This document shows positions 22,121-35,000 of a stretch of 64,000 nt of DNA, piece after piece. A program made the position numbers and the translations under genes. The first letter of the stretch is position 1, and each line of letters opens with the position of its first letter. Source of the DNA: Colocasia esculenta. Taxonomy: Eukaryota; Streptophyta; Magnoliopsida; Alismatales; Araceae. The DNA lies in assembly GCA_014218235.1 (NCBI GenBank), contig CM024760.1:10458049-10522048 (forward strand), read 5' to 3'. The notes below the pieces were generated by a model. That model saw only the letters and a program-made list of their open reading frames with translations. It had not been told where the DNA came from and searched no databases.

Positions 22121-22531
22121 AGAAAAAAAAATTTATCCGTACACAAGGCACCACCACGAAGATTGTAGTAGCGCCCGAGGCCCAAAACCGGACACGTCCT
22201 CTAAATGGCCCGGGCCCGCTTGCCACATGCGGTCCGGACCACGCCGTTTTGTTCCGAGCGCGGGGGAAGCTTGCCACATGCGGTCTCGATGGCTGTCAAC
22301 ACAAAGACCGCAGTGCCCAATCCATCGACGCAATTTGGTACGGCGGCGTCAAGTTGGTACTGGTTGATTTCGAGATCGATGGTGCACAACCATGTACTGG
22401 CAAAGTGATTGGTTTTTTAAATTTTAATTTTTTGGAATTACAAAAAAAATCACGTCATGAGATACGATGCTAATTGATTCAGGACCTGTGTGTGTATGTG
22501 TGAGAGAGAGAGATGTGGGACATTTAATTCA

Positions 22532-22677
22532 GAGAAAGACTTAAGTATAATATGATTAGATAACAAATTTATGTGACATCTAATAATTAAATTATCACTT
22601 TATTACTTTTCATATGAAATGTGCCACATAAATTATTATCTAATTATAATGTACTTAAAATGTAATAAATCTTTCTC
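22532..22677. mobile_element. Mutator-like MITE, GAGAAA family, copy 2
   Basis: The ends GAGAAAGAC and (minus strand) GAGAAAGAT are followed by long inverted arms (22541-22577 against 22622-22658, around TTAAGTA and ATTAGATAA). The 9-bp flanks TTTAATTCA and TTTATGTCA agree at 7 of 9 positions. Confidence 0.65.
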
Positions 22678-25600
22678 TTTATGTCAAGAGGGTTTAAAAA
22701 GTTCGTCTCCACCAACTTCAGTTTGACGTTCTAGATGTTGTTCATGAGCAGCACGTTTTCTGCAGTGTCCAGTGCCACGAAACCGGTAGCCCAAGAGCTC
22801 GAAGCATCCTTTTGGTTGGAACCACCAGCCGGAATTTTTTTTCCCTTTAAATAGATGTTTACGAAATTCTCATTTGTTTTAACACATAAAGAGTGGTTCG
22901 GGAATTAACTCTCCATACGTGTTTTAGTGTACAAGGTTCGATTTCTTGTCCCCATATTGCCTATAAATATAAAAAATCCTAACTTTCTACATATCTGTAT
23001 GACCATTCTTTGTCATATTTTAATCACATTGCTTGAAAGCAGTGTTGCAATGTTTGTGCAGATATTCCTTCTTAAAGGAGTTTGTAATAAGCAACTAGGA
23101 TAACGTGTAATGTTACGGAAACATGAGATCAAAATATTTAATTGTTAATTTGGTACAACCTTTTCATTTTAGTGGAATATAAATATTAAAATAAGTTATC
23201 AACACTTTATCAGGAATAGTCAAGAATAAATCATGATTTTACTAATTGATTTATCAAAATAGGTCATCCTTTATTCTGACAAATAAATGTACTCTTATAA
23301 GACTTTTTTTTTGACGCATCAAAGAAGAGGCTTCAATTCTCATTCACTCAATTAGAGAAAGCATCTAATGGAAACATAAAAGATGAAACAAAACTCATAC
23401 ATAATGTTCAAAGCCCAAACCCAGTTGATAAAACTTAAGTGGTCAAACAATTTCCATCATTTGATATCCACATTTTTTCAAATTTATTGATGAAGGGAAT
23501 GCCGCTCAGATTTGCAACCAAGAGAAAGTAATCCAAATGTCTGGGGGTGATTCTAGGAGAGAGCTCTCCAATATTCAAGTCGAAAAATTGTTGGGAACAG
23601 AGGTAGCGACATGGAGAGAGAGAGCATTTGGTGCTTATATGTGCGGATGTGAAAGTCTATAGATGGTTTATCTTCTCTGACTTTCGTGATTTCTCTTTTA
23701 ATTAACCATGTGTCGAGAGTTCTCTTATTTTTGCCATCCCTTTCCCCTATCATGATGTTTGGTCTTTGGGGATACTTGGAGATTGATATAAGGATAGAGT
23801 GGACTAGTGACGTCCAAAAGAACACCAAAATTCTTCAATTTTCTTGAAATAATGAAGGCTTCATCCTCTGATCTAAATATGGTTATACGCAAGGTAACAA
23901 AATCAAGAAGGAAAAAAAAATATCCTTGGATGATAACCTCCCACATCAAAGGACTAGTTGATGATGCTCTGAACTTGTGAGCTTAGAGTGGTATTGAAGG
24001 GGATGGCAATAAGTGACTGACTAACCCCAATTATTGTCAATAGAGGGGAAGGCAAGTCGAGAGAGTTGTGGATGGAGAGATAAAAGTAGTTTCACTAGCA
24101 ACACAATGGGACAAAAAATTGATAAAAGATGTTTCAAGATAGTTGATCTAACAAGAAAATAAGAAGCTCAAACATGATGAGACGTCTTTGCACATACGAC
24201 ATTTGTCAACCAGAGACTTCATAGAGCTTGGCCTAGCGTGATTGCGTGAGTGGGAGTGTCTATGTTTCTTCCCTATCTATGGTTGGAGGGGAAAGAGTGC
24301 CTCTAAACAAGTTACCCTCCCCCCCTCCTCTCCTCTCTTAGGAGGAGTTCACCACTTATTTTAGTGTTTTTTTTTTTGTTTATGAATGCTGTTGAAAACC
24401 AGGATAGAAATCTTAGTAGCAAACAGAAACTATCAATTTAAGATGGCTATTAGAAAAATTAGAAGTATAAAAATTTAGGGCTGAAGCGCGATGTCACTTT
24501 CTTTAAAGCCATTTCACCTTTACCACAAGATATAATAGGATCATGGCAAATTTTTTTTTGAAAATACGGCAATCTACACAATTGTAGTGCAAAGGTGCAA
24601 TCTAATTGTGTCGCTATGCGAACACCTCTTCTGATCGATTGTTAATTAGCTCTCCACAACAAGTAGAGAATGTGAATAGGCAAGAGCAGGAATGTAGGAA
24701 GTCTTCGGGTTAAGTATGAGAGAAAACAAAAGAGAGAGATTGAGAGGGAATACCTTTCTCTCCTCTCGTACCCCAGCAAAAACGTTCTCCCCATTCAAGG
24801 AGACGACGATTTGGGCTCTAAAATTGCTAGAAATCAAAGAGGAATTCGAGCAAATAAAAGTCAATAAACAAAAATAAAAATAAAGAGAGTCATACAAGTG
24901 GCCAACAAGGCGACTATTTAGCTCCAAAACTAATATCGGTGCACGTGTGCGAGATGGTCCAAGGTCCATAACAGTCTCTTGTCCATAGTTTATATGGGAT
25001 ACACCACCATGAAAAATGAACTATCTTATAAAGGAGAAGTTTTTCTCATTCTGTAATATGAGATTAAACCCTAAGAATCAGTCTAACATGAAATAAACAC
25101 CACACATTGAAGAACCAAGAATTTTTTGTAGAGTTCACCAACATGAAATCAAAAGTAAAATTTTAAATTAAACTATAAATATTCCAACAAAGGCTTCCTT
25201 CTTAATTAATCAATTGTCTTTCTTATGGGGAAGAAAATCTTGTTCAGTTATCACCGAGGATTTTGGGATCCCGCATTGTTCTTCTGAGGTTTTAATCATT
25301 CGCCCCCATCTCCCTTGTGTATTGTCTCATCATTTCATCTCTTTGTGTTTTGTATTGTAAGACTTTGTTCGCTTATCAAAGGCACCCAATAGACGTATGC
25401 ATCAAAGGTTTGTCAAAGGTATTCTTCTGTATAGACGTTTGAATATGTGTACGGTTTAACAATTATAATTAGCATGGTCAAAAGTATGGTATATATGGCC
25501 GCGCTCTAAAGCAAATACTAATCCACCGACAAGCAGATATGTCTTGGAAACCTAGTTTTTTAAGAATCCATTTGCAGGAAATTTGTACTTCTAAACTCAA

Positions 25601-27044
25601 TTTTTAAAGAGAAATCTGTTATCAACTTGGGGTGCAGATAGCAGGCATCCTGCCCTCATGTGAAACCGAGTAAAAGTGTTACACTATTTTTAAAATTTCA
25701 TGAGTAGCTTTTAAAAAATATAATTAAACAAAAAATGTTGAGCCTAGTAAAGAATTAACCATCCGACGACTGCTAATGTGGAGACACGACAGTTTACCGC
25801 CAATTTCATTGAAAACGTTGGCTTCTAGATCCCTGGTTTCATGAACAAGTCTTCGGATATTTGGGCATCTATTGAAGTTGATATGAACCCAACGAGAATC
25901 TTCTCTTTCACCGGTCACGTACTGGTGGATATATTAATCCGTGCTGACAGCAATGTGTTGGAGTTTTCACAGAGTGAGGGACGAAGTTATGGAGAAAAAC
26001 GAGGGGGCTGTCACTTTTTTGTTTGATTAGTTTAACTCGTCTCAGCTGCTCTTGGGTCTGTCTCTGACATTTCATCGATCAGCGTATCTTCGTCGTTGCC
26101 GTGTCTTCCTACCAAATCTACGTAAAACACGGGTTAGAGATCCCAGCGTGGAACTCTGACGAGCAAAATCTAATCCCATCGAGTAAATAGAAGAAGAAGA
26201 AAAGATGCGACTTTGGTTCTTGGACAGTGATTACAAGTCGCATCGTGTGATGTTTGACTTGGTCAAATAATCTAATTTAATATAGATAAATATTTAGTTT
26301 TTTATGGGTGGCCTCTATCTGTCTTATAATACTCGCACCTAACGCTGTTTATTTATTTTTTTGATATTTCACTTCAAATCGAATCGAATCGGTTCCATTT
26401 GATTTGATTTGATTTACTACAATATTCCAATTCGATTCGATTTGTAAAAAGTAAAACATAAATCAAATCGAACCATTAATCCGTATTCATCCCCTACTCT
26501 AGAGAGAGAGAGAGAGAGAGATGCAGAGTGGGGGTGGGGCAGGGTGCAAAAAACAGTTGTGTTCAAGGGGGTTGCGGCGGGGAGATTCCCCCATTCCGTG
26601 TGGAGAAGATCGTTGTTGTAAGTGTATTTTTTCTACTCTCTATCTTTTTCCATATCTCTCTACTATTCCAATCGACATAGACTTTCGAACCATATGTGAA
26701 CAGTTCTTTATTCCATCTATTTTTCTGTGAAATATTTTCAGTTGATCTTTGTCACGCACAGAATTCTCCGAATCAATTGACCTATTCCCTGCGGATATAT
26801 TGCTTTGTGGGTAGATGCCCAAAACTTTCATCATTGGTGTAGAATTGATGTGACAATAGGAACATGTCTTTGTAAGAAGAAGTCATCGTTATCGCAGCAG
26901 TACGGTTAAATCGCACTGTGTTAATCATGGTATAGTCAAGTTATCTCATTGAGATGACTCAGTCGTGCCGTCGCAGCAAACCGCAGCACATCGAGGATCG
27001 GCACGGTCCAGTCCACGGTAGATCGTTGGAAACTGTTTTTTTTT
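22678..27044. other. AT-rich spacer, no supported gene
   Basis: No gene is supported. Short open frames (for example 23553-23949 and 24646-24969 on the minus strand) lack recognisable domains. A stretch near 26380-26490 with repeated AATCGAATCG and GATTTGATTT motifs resembles decayed hAT-type ends. A GA microsatellite lies at about 26503-26520. Confidence 0.4.
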
Positions 27045-27360
27045 CTCCTTCCCTCCCACATTTAACGTATCTAAAAGATCTAAATAGTGTTTAATTGAGA
27101 TAAAATTTTAAATATAAATTAATTAAGATATAATATAAATTATATTGATTTTATTTTAATTTTTTAAATTAATTTTTACTAGGTAAAATTTGTCTTAAAA
27201 ATTATTAGATCGACTTAATCTCAATATTTATGTATCAATAATTTTTTATATTTATATTTTTAGAATCAGTATATTTTTTTAGTAATTATAATGACTTAAT
27301 ATTTGACTTTATTTTTGAAATCACATATTGTCTCGTCGAAATGTATACAACTAAAGATAA
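27045..27360 (-). repeat. AT-rich dispersed repeat, copy 1
   Basis: This is the reverse complement of a family with two further copies at 44320-44645 and 44715-45045. Shared blocks are the TAATTGAGATAAAATTTTAAAT stretch, the 'aatctcaatatttatgtatcaat' stretch and the 'tttagaatcagtatatt' stretch, in the same order. The class is not recognised. Confidence 0.5.
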
Positions 27361-28372
27361 TATCAGAATTATATTAATAATATAAAAGTATTTTAAAATT
27401 AAAGATAATTATGTTTTGTATAAGTAGACATGTCTTATGTATAATTTATTATCTCTTTCATTTTCTTAGTGTCATATTAATATTTTATTATAAATTTTAT
27501 GACGTTATAATTTTGTTTTTGTTTTTAGATTCTTAGTGTCAACCTAATGAAATACATCAATCATATCATAATATTATATAATGATCACAATGGAGTTGGT
27601 GGTAGTGGAGGTGATATTGATCAGCTCAGACTGCTGCAGTATGATATAATATCATCCAATCCATATAATAGTACTAAATTACGAATCTATATGGTCTAAC
27701 AGTCCATCGAATCTCAATAGATTTTCTGATATAGATATTGAATGGTCGAAAAATTTCGTCAATAATTCTAATTTTTGTTATAGTGTGGTAGACTCCTCTC
27801 CAATGAGAATTGAAGTCTTTGGATGATGTCATATTAGCTCTCCAACTTAATTACATGATCTCTATTGAGAAATTTATTATAAACGCCCGACATGAAGAAA
27901 GCCTCTCCTTCACAAAATCACCTTGATGATGGAGAGTTGTCAATTTCGTATAGTTAGAGAATATGAACTTTAATTGGCATCCACTTTGTATAAATCACAG
28001 AACTAGATAATTGTGTTGGATTGACTTGAATGACTAAATAATTTTTTTTTTTCAACGTCTCTATATGATGTTCTTATGTTTTACTCATTTTCTTTTAAAG
28101 TTTACGTATTTTACATATTGATCAAATCATAAAATAAAATAAAATCAAACAGTCATCTTTCTCACTGTATCTTAACAGTAGGATACAATACGATACCATA
28201 TCGTACTACGAAAAATACGGCAAGGTCGATCCGCTCAGTATGACAAATTATGGGAGAAGCTTGCCCATTAGATCCAATCACTATCTGAAAAATTGCCAAC
28301 TTCTTCGAAGAATTAATTATAAGCCATCATAATTTTAAAATTAAGTTTCTTCCTCTATCAGATGCCCATTTA

Positions 28373-29026
28373 GGGTCTGTTTGTTTAATCGTAAAACACC
28401 ACTTAGGAAAAGTTTTTCAGGAAAAGTTCATGTTTTAAGTCATTTGTTATCATGTAAAAATAAAATATGTAAAATAAAATCCATAAAATTCCGGATTTCG
28501 GCATCCGCGCGGAAAAGGCGGATGCCGTTTTCCAAATGGTGCTGCTGCGCCATTTCACCCATGTGCACTATTCATTCAACATGAATTTTTATTTTTTTTT
28601 CTACTTATTTAAATAGTATTTTTCAAATTTAATTATTTCTCAATAGTTAATTTATTTTTTTACTTTTTTATTAAAATATATTTAGAATATTATTCATTCA
28701 AATTACAATTTTATTTTATTTCTCCAACTTTAAATTATCTTTGTCAAAATTACTTATTTTTCATTAGTTATTTTATTTTATTTTATTTTTTAAAAATATT
28801 AAAAAATAAAATAAAATAAAATTAAAAAAATGATGAATAGTGTTAGTACACAAGGAATATATGACTCTCTCTCATTTGAGTAGATCATAAGATCTCATAT
28901 CCTTTCATACAACTTTATATTTTCCTAACAACCAAATACACAATTACGTTTTCATTTTCACGGAAAAGTTATTCCGTGGAAAATTATTTCCCTATGAAAC
29001 TGTTTTACATACAACCAAATGGACCC
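28373..29026. mobile_element. Tourist-like (PIF/Harbinger) MITE
   Basis: The left end is GGGTCTGTTTGTTTAA and the right end, minus strand, GGGTCCATTTGGTTGT. They are flanked by TTA on both sides (28370-28372 and 29027-29029), the 3-bp duplication typical of PIF/Harbinger MITEs. Inward both arms share GTAAAAC and GAAAAGTT motifs. No coding. Confidence 0.7.
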
Positions 29027-29449
29027 TTAGTGTCTCACTTTTGCTGATTAGTACGTAAATTACTAGTTTTACCCATTCCTCAAGAACATCATTAATTCTT
29101 TTCCTATCCCATGTTTTTAATATCCAAATGCAGTAACATTTTTATATTTCATTTCTTTAAGTAAGTACTTCAACAGTTTAATCCTCAGCACTTTAATTAT
29201 GGGTTAACTCAGAAGCGTATAATGATTTAACAAGTTAGCGGAGTAAAACGATAATACCTTAATATAAAGTGTTAAGAAATTAGACTGCTGACAAATTAAT
29301 ATATATGTTTGTCTGTTAGTCATAGGGTAAGGGGTTTTTTTTTTTTTTTGCGGGGGATTCAATTAGGATCATTTAGCATAAATTAACTTTTTGAAATATT
29401 TTATCTTGCACATTCCTTTGACATGACTTGATAATTCAAGTAGGATAGT

Positions 29450-30130
29450 TTGACGCCCCGTTAGTTTATATTGTCAAGATATTATCTACTTTGATTCACA
29501 TATCTTGTGTTTTTATCTTTTTTTAGCGTGATTGGCTGTAGAATAGGAATTTCTTGAGAAGTATCCTAAAATTACTCCAAACATAGTGTTCTTTCGAGAA
29601 TAGAATCAATACTTCAAAAGATGCGCCATTGATATAGAATATAACTTAATTATATTTAATAATATTTTAATTTATCTCTCTTATATAAGTGATATCCTTG
29701 TCATTGGATCCATATAATATATAGTCAATCAGTCAAATTTCTAAACAAGTAGGACTTCAGAGGTGACCTCACAGACTTAAGAAGTGACTTTTATTATATA
29801 ATATTTTATCTCATTGTGAGATTAAGAGGTGATTTTCATAACATAATAATTTACCTTGCATGACACTTAACTCTCTTGCACTGTCTAAAAGATGATTATG
29901 ATATCAAAATTGTCATGCACAGTATTCTACGAGGTTGAGATATTGTCTGCTTTGATCCACCAATCTCTTGATAATGATCGAGTCCAAAATAAAGATTTTT
30001 TGAGAAGGTCACTCATCCCAAGATCACTTTCCATTAAACTTGTTTAATCGTGGTGTTCATTATAAGACCTGAACTGATACTTCAAAAGACATATCATTCA
30101 TGTAGAGCACAATTTAATTACGTTGCAGCG
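29450..30130 (+). mobile_element. Decayed Cassandra-type TRIM with 5S-like repeats
   Basis: Two diverged direct repeats (about 29455-29660 and 29930-30130) share 'gatattatctactttgat', 'gagaagg-cacc-atcc' and 'tacttcaaaaga' blocks. The stretch GGTCACTCATCCCA near 30006 resembles the complement of 5S rRNA (GGTCACCCATCC), the hallmark of Cassandra LTRs. They may be the two LTRs of one TRIM with a short interior. Divergence is high. Confidence 0.4.
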
Positions 30131-31403
30131 ATGGATGCAGAATTTTATTCAGGAAGATCACTCAAATTATTTTTTACTATTTATATATTATATATAATAT
30201 AAGTAAATAATTTAACATATATATTTTGAATAAAAAAGAAACATTTCAATAGAAATGAGATAAGATTCACGGCGACGACGAGGGGGGCAACGATAGTGAG
30301 GTCTGATAGTCGATGAAGATTTGCGGTGAAGGCGAGGGGGGCGGAGCCGCGGGGGACGGGCCTCATAAATCGCGACGAGTAGGACTGCGGGAACTAGAGC
30401 AGGAGCAACTACTTTTGGGGTTGGCCACCGGCAATTCTAGTGGAGTCACTCTCATGTAAAAACCCCTCAAAATCTACATTTTACATGGCCACTTCTAAAA
30501 AAAAAAATTCAATTGAATCATGTGATCGCACTGGACATGTGCCGCATCCGTTTATTACACTTGAGGGTGTTCCAAATAACTTCTTTGGTAGACTCATAGC
30601 ATAGTTAAATTCATAAATACAACATGATAGAATATTCAAGGGGTTTATCTTCTCTTGTAAGGGACTTATTTATGGAGTTTTCTTATTTGAATTATAAAAC
30701 CAATTTTAACTTTATTCACATACATAGAAATCTCTATCCCCATATAACAAATGGGCATCTACTTAACAGCGGATGCCAAAGACTGAAGACTTGAGTTGAC
30801 TCTTGACCAGGGTTTTCCCCGGAGTCTGCGGACAAGATATGCAAGAACCGGAAACGTCATATTAATTCGCTTACATCGACATAAATATGTATACATATAA
30901 ATGTTTGGTACGCAGCGCACCCGAATTGACCGGGCGCCACACGAGGTCAAGGGGCGAGGCGATTGGTCGTGGTGGCCCTTGTATGGAGGAGTAGACTGGA
31001 TTGGATACGGGCAGCGGGCAGATTTGGCTGCCTCCCGATTGCTAACTGTGCAGCCCAGTCTCCAATTGGGAGCGAGTGGCCCTCGGCAGATGACGTCAGA
31101 TGGCGGCTTTCCATGGCTTCGAAAAAAGTGCACGCAGCACTAGAGATTAGGTAAAGCTACGCGCTTTCTGTCGTGTTCCTTTTCTCCGCACACGTAAGGA
31201 AGTTAGGAGACCGCCGCCGCGTCGGTGGGTGGGGAGAGATAGGAGTTCAGTGGAGAAGGGATTTTTTTTCTTTAAAAAAATATTTTTAAAGAATGTGTTG
31301 ACTTCGAGTTTATTTTGTAGTGCAATATTGGTAAAAGTTCGCATTATGACTATATTGACAAAAAATTTTAGAAAATAAAGGATGATTAAATGGACTTACC
31401 ACC
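30131..31403. other. Spacer with GC-rich islands
   Basis: GC-rich patches lie at 30270-30380 and 30905-31240. The second contains a palindromic TGACGTCA (31091-31098), a bZIP/TGA-type site, and looks promoter-like. No downstream gene is visible because the Tat-type element begins at 31404. A promoter or first exon of a displaced gene is possible but unproven. Confidence 0.35.
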
Positions 31404-32000
31404 TGATACGGTCGTCGTCAGCCGACAATTTGGGTCGACGAGATCAAGGATCGACCATACCGACGATCCGACAATTAAGTTGTCGGAAGTCGTCGGCACA
31501 GGTTAGTCCGTCACTGTCGAGAACTAATTCAAATAAACACTAAGTCCGGGCGTCCCCAGCCGGCGCCAGGTCACGCTTACCCTAGGTGCAGACGAGCCCC
31601 GTAAATCACGACCCCCAGCTGGACCATACCCGCTTTGGGTAAGCGGCTGTCAAGGCAGGACTCTCCCTGTCCAGCTGTCGAGGGTTCCCTGATTAGCGCC
31701 CCTGCCTCACGGAGGCTAGTCCGCCACCTTCCTTATCTGTCCAAAGGACCAGGCCCTTATAAAAAGGATAGAGACCCACAAGGAAAAGGTACGCTACTCG
31801 TAGCACCAAAACTCTTCTCTCTCTCTCTGAACAAACCTTCTGAATTCTTGCTAACTTGATCGTCGGAGTGTTCGACCGCCGAGGATTCTCGGTGGTTTGC
31901 AGGTCAGGAGGGCTCCGCCGACGACCGTGCGACGACTCCACATCTCTCGGTGCCCACCAGGTTCGGTCCCGGCCGACCCATCCTTGCTTGTGCAGCAACA
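31404..32000 (+). repeat. 5' LTR of the Tat-type element
   Basis: It starts TGATACGG and ends GCAGCAACA, giving TG...CA. A TATA box (TATAAAAA, 31758-31765) lies in the middle, followed by a CT-rich stretch typical of a transcription start and leader. It is nearly identical to the copy at 40288-40884. Confidence 0.95.
31758..31765 (+). promoter_or_regulatory. LTR TATA box
   Basis: TATAAAAA in the 5' LTR, expected to drive sense transcription of the element. The equivalent in the 3' LTR is at 40642-40649. Confidence 0.65.
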
Positions 32001-32002
32001 TT

Positions 32003-32020
32003 TGGCGCCGTCTGTGGGAA
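32003..32020 (+). other. Primer-binding site
   Basis: TGGCGCCGT begins two bases after the 5' LTR. It matches the complement of a tRNA 3' CCA end, and over its first nine bases resembles the acceptor end of tRNA-Asp; the rest fits less well. The tRNA assignment rests on recall. Confidence 0.55.
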
Positions 32021-32043
32021 CTCGCTACAAAAAGCTATTCCTT

Positions 32044-35000
32044 ATGGCACCCAAGGGAAAGGCGGTCGCTCGCACGACGGAGGAGGACACTACCCTCGTC
32101 AATACCACCGAAGCTGTCGTAGGAGCATCCAATATGGGGGAACAAGATTCAACGACCACGTCGCGGCTCGAACGCGTCGAACAAACATTGGCAAGCCTTC
32201 AGCAGATACTGCTAAGGCTGGAGCAAAACCAGCGGGCCTCCCCCGCTAGGGGCGAAGGTCCGACCCGCCAGATGGAGCAAGCTCAGGGTGATCAAAACGA
32301 CGTCGAGGCTCCCAACCGACAGCGCGCGGCCCCAGCAGTATCCGCGAATCAAGCCGACGCACCGACATTGGTGGAGGGGACCCCCGCGCCAGCTATTGTT
32401 CAGGCCAACAACATACCTCCCTTCACTCCCATGGCGGCAGCGGGGATTGCAGCAAAAACCGACCTCGCCGATCGCTTCTCGGCGGAGTCCGCCCCAGCTA
32501 CTGTCACCGAGTCTCCGTATGACCCGCGGTGGAGAGACGACCTACGGGAAATGAACAGGAAAATCGAAGCCTTGCAGCTCGGCACCCGCGCCCCTTCGGT
32601 AGCAACTCTCCTCACCTCGTCTCCTTTCGCAGAGGAAATCACGTCGGCCCCAGTGCCATTGAAATTTCAATTGCCCAAGTTCCGACGATATAACGGGACG
32701 ACTAATCCCGTCCACCACCTCGACCATTTTCAAGGTCAGGTAGAGATGATGAATGTGACTGATGCTCTGAAATGCAGAGCCTTTATGTTAACCTTGGATG
32801 ATGCAGCGTTGCAGTGGTTCAAGGCGCTGCCAGCACGGTCGATCTCATGCTTCTCCGACCTGGCGCAGAGGTTTCTCGACCACTTTTACAACACGGTGCA
32901 GCACTCCTTGTGCACCGACGACCTGTGGCTGGTCTCGCAGAAAGAGGGGGAGATGTTCTGGGATTACGCCAAGCGCTTCCAGGTCGAAATCATGAAAGTG
33001 GTGGACCTGGACCTGAGGACTGCAGTAAACATACTCACGAGGGTATGCACCGATGTGGCGTTCGTGGCATCAATCGCGAAAAAACCACCGGTAAGCCTTT
33101 CCGACCTCCTCTCTCGGATGCAGAAGTACGTCCGGTTAGAGTCGACCCTTGGAGCCGCTGGGCGACTCAAACGACCATTGGAGAGAGGAAGCGCAAGCTC
33201 GGGGCCAAGCGAGAAAAGGCCGAGGAGGGAGGAGCACCGAGGAGACAGGCGTCGGGAGTTAGATCGGCGGACCCTGGACCGACGACCCGACGAGTATCGC
33301 AGAGTCAGGGACCTCCCTCGATTCGGGAGGCTACCATCAGAGATCCTCCCCATCATCAAGAAACTCCCGGAGTTCAGGCGACCTGAACCAATTGCGAGGC
33401 CTCCGTCTGGGCGAGGGGCCGATCTGTATTGTGAGTATCATAAAGGCCATGGACATTTAACTGACCAATGCAGGAGCCTAAAAATGGAAATAGCGGAGAT
33501 GCTACGCCGAGGAATAATCGGGAAAGACATCGTCAACGGAAAGCCCAAGGATAGGGAACCAGAAGAAGATCGCGAGCACGAAGGGAAAGGGGCCGTCCTG
33601 GTCCTCGCAGGCGGACCAGCAGGAGGCGGCGATAGCGGCAGAAAAAGAAAGGCGTACGCGTCGGCAGTCATCCTCGGTGGGGACCAACCGGCGCCGAACC
33701 TGAAAGAGGTGATCACGTTTTCCGCCGAAGATGCCGTCGGGCTGAGCTTCCCTCATGACGACGCGCTAGTCATCCGCGCCGACGTCGATGGCTACACGGT
33801 GCATCGCATCCTCGTCGACAACGGCGCTGCACCCGACGTCCTCTTCTATGATTGCTTCCTGAAGATGACGAATCTAAGCACGGAGCTCAAGCCAGTAGCC
33901 ACCCCCTTGTTCGGGTTCAGCGGAACCCCGGTCACCGCCGAAGGATCAATCAGGCTTAAAGTGACTCTGGGCGCCCGGCCTCGGCGCGTAACGGTTGAGG
34001 TCGACTTCCTAATTGTGAAGGTGAAGTCGGCCTACAACGCGATCTTTGGGCGTGGTTTGCTCGGAAAGCTCGGGGGGGTGCCATCAACATATCATCAGAA
34101 GTTAAAGTTCCCTACTCCTAACGGAGTAGGAGAAGTTGTCGGTAGTCAGGCAGAGGCGCGCCTCTGCTATGTTAACTCAATCAAAGCCAAAGAACCAGCT
34201 GTTACTGAGTGCGACCCGCTTGTCAATGATGTCCAAAAACACGAACCGGCCGAACTTACTAAGCAAATTAAGATCGAAAACGGGCTACTAACTATCGGGA
34301 CCGAACTCAACGAACTAGAAGATGACATCGCCCAATTCCTCGGTCAAAGCGGCGACGTGTTCGCCTGGTCCGACGACGATCTCCCGGGGATAGACCCGAG
34401 CATTATCCAACATCACTTGAACGTGAATCCCGAGGCCCGGCCTATCCGACAAAAGAAGAGGCCCCTATCAGCAGAACGGCAGGAGGTAGTTGAAGACCAG
34501 CTAACAAAATATTTGCATGCAGGTACGGTTAGAAATTCGTTTTACCCAAATTGGGTCGCCAACGTCGTACTGGTACTGGTGAGAAAAGCAAACGGCAAGT
34601 GGCGAATGTGCATTGACTTCTCCAACCTAAACAAAGCCTGCCCAAAGGACAGCTTCCCCCTACCCCGGATCGATCAGCTAGTCGACTCAACCGCCGGACA
34701 CGAGCTCTTAAGCTTCCTCGACGCCTATTCAGGCTATCACCAAATAAGAATGGCTCCAGAAGACGAGGAAAAGACGTCCTTCACCACTGAGAGAGGTTTG
34801 TATTGTTTCACTCGTATGCCTTTCGGACTGAAAAATGCAGGAGCAACATACCAAAGGCTGGTCAACAAGATGTTCGAGAAGCAAATCGGCATAACCATGG
34901 AGGTTTACGTTGACGACATGTTGGTGAAAAGCCGACGATCCGAGGACCACGTCAAAGACTTGACCGAGGCTTTCGGAGTATTGCGGCATTACGGGATGAA

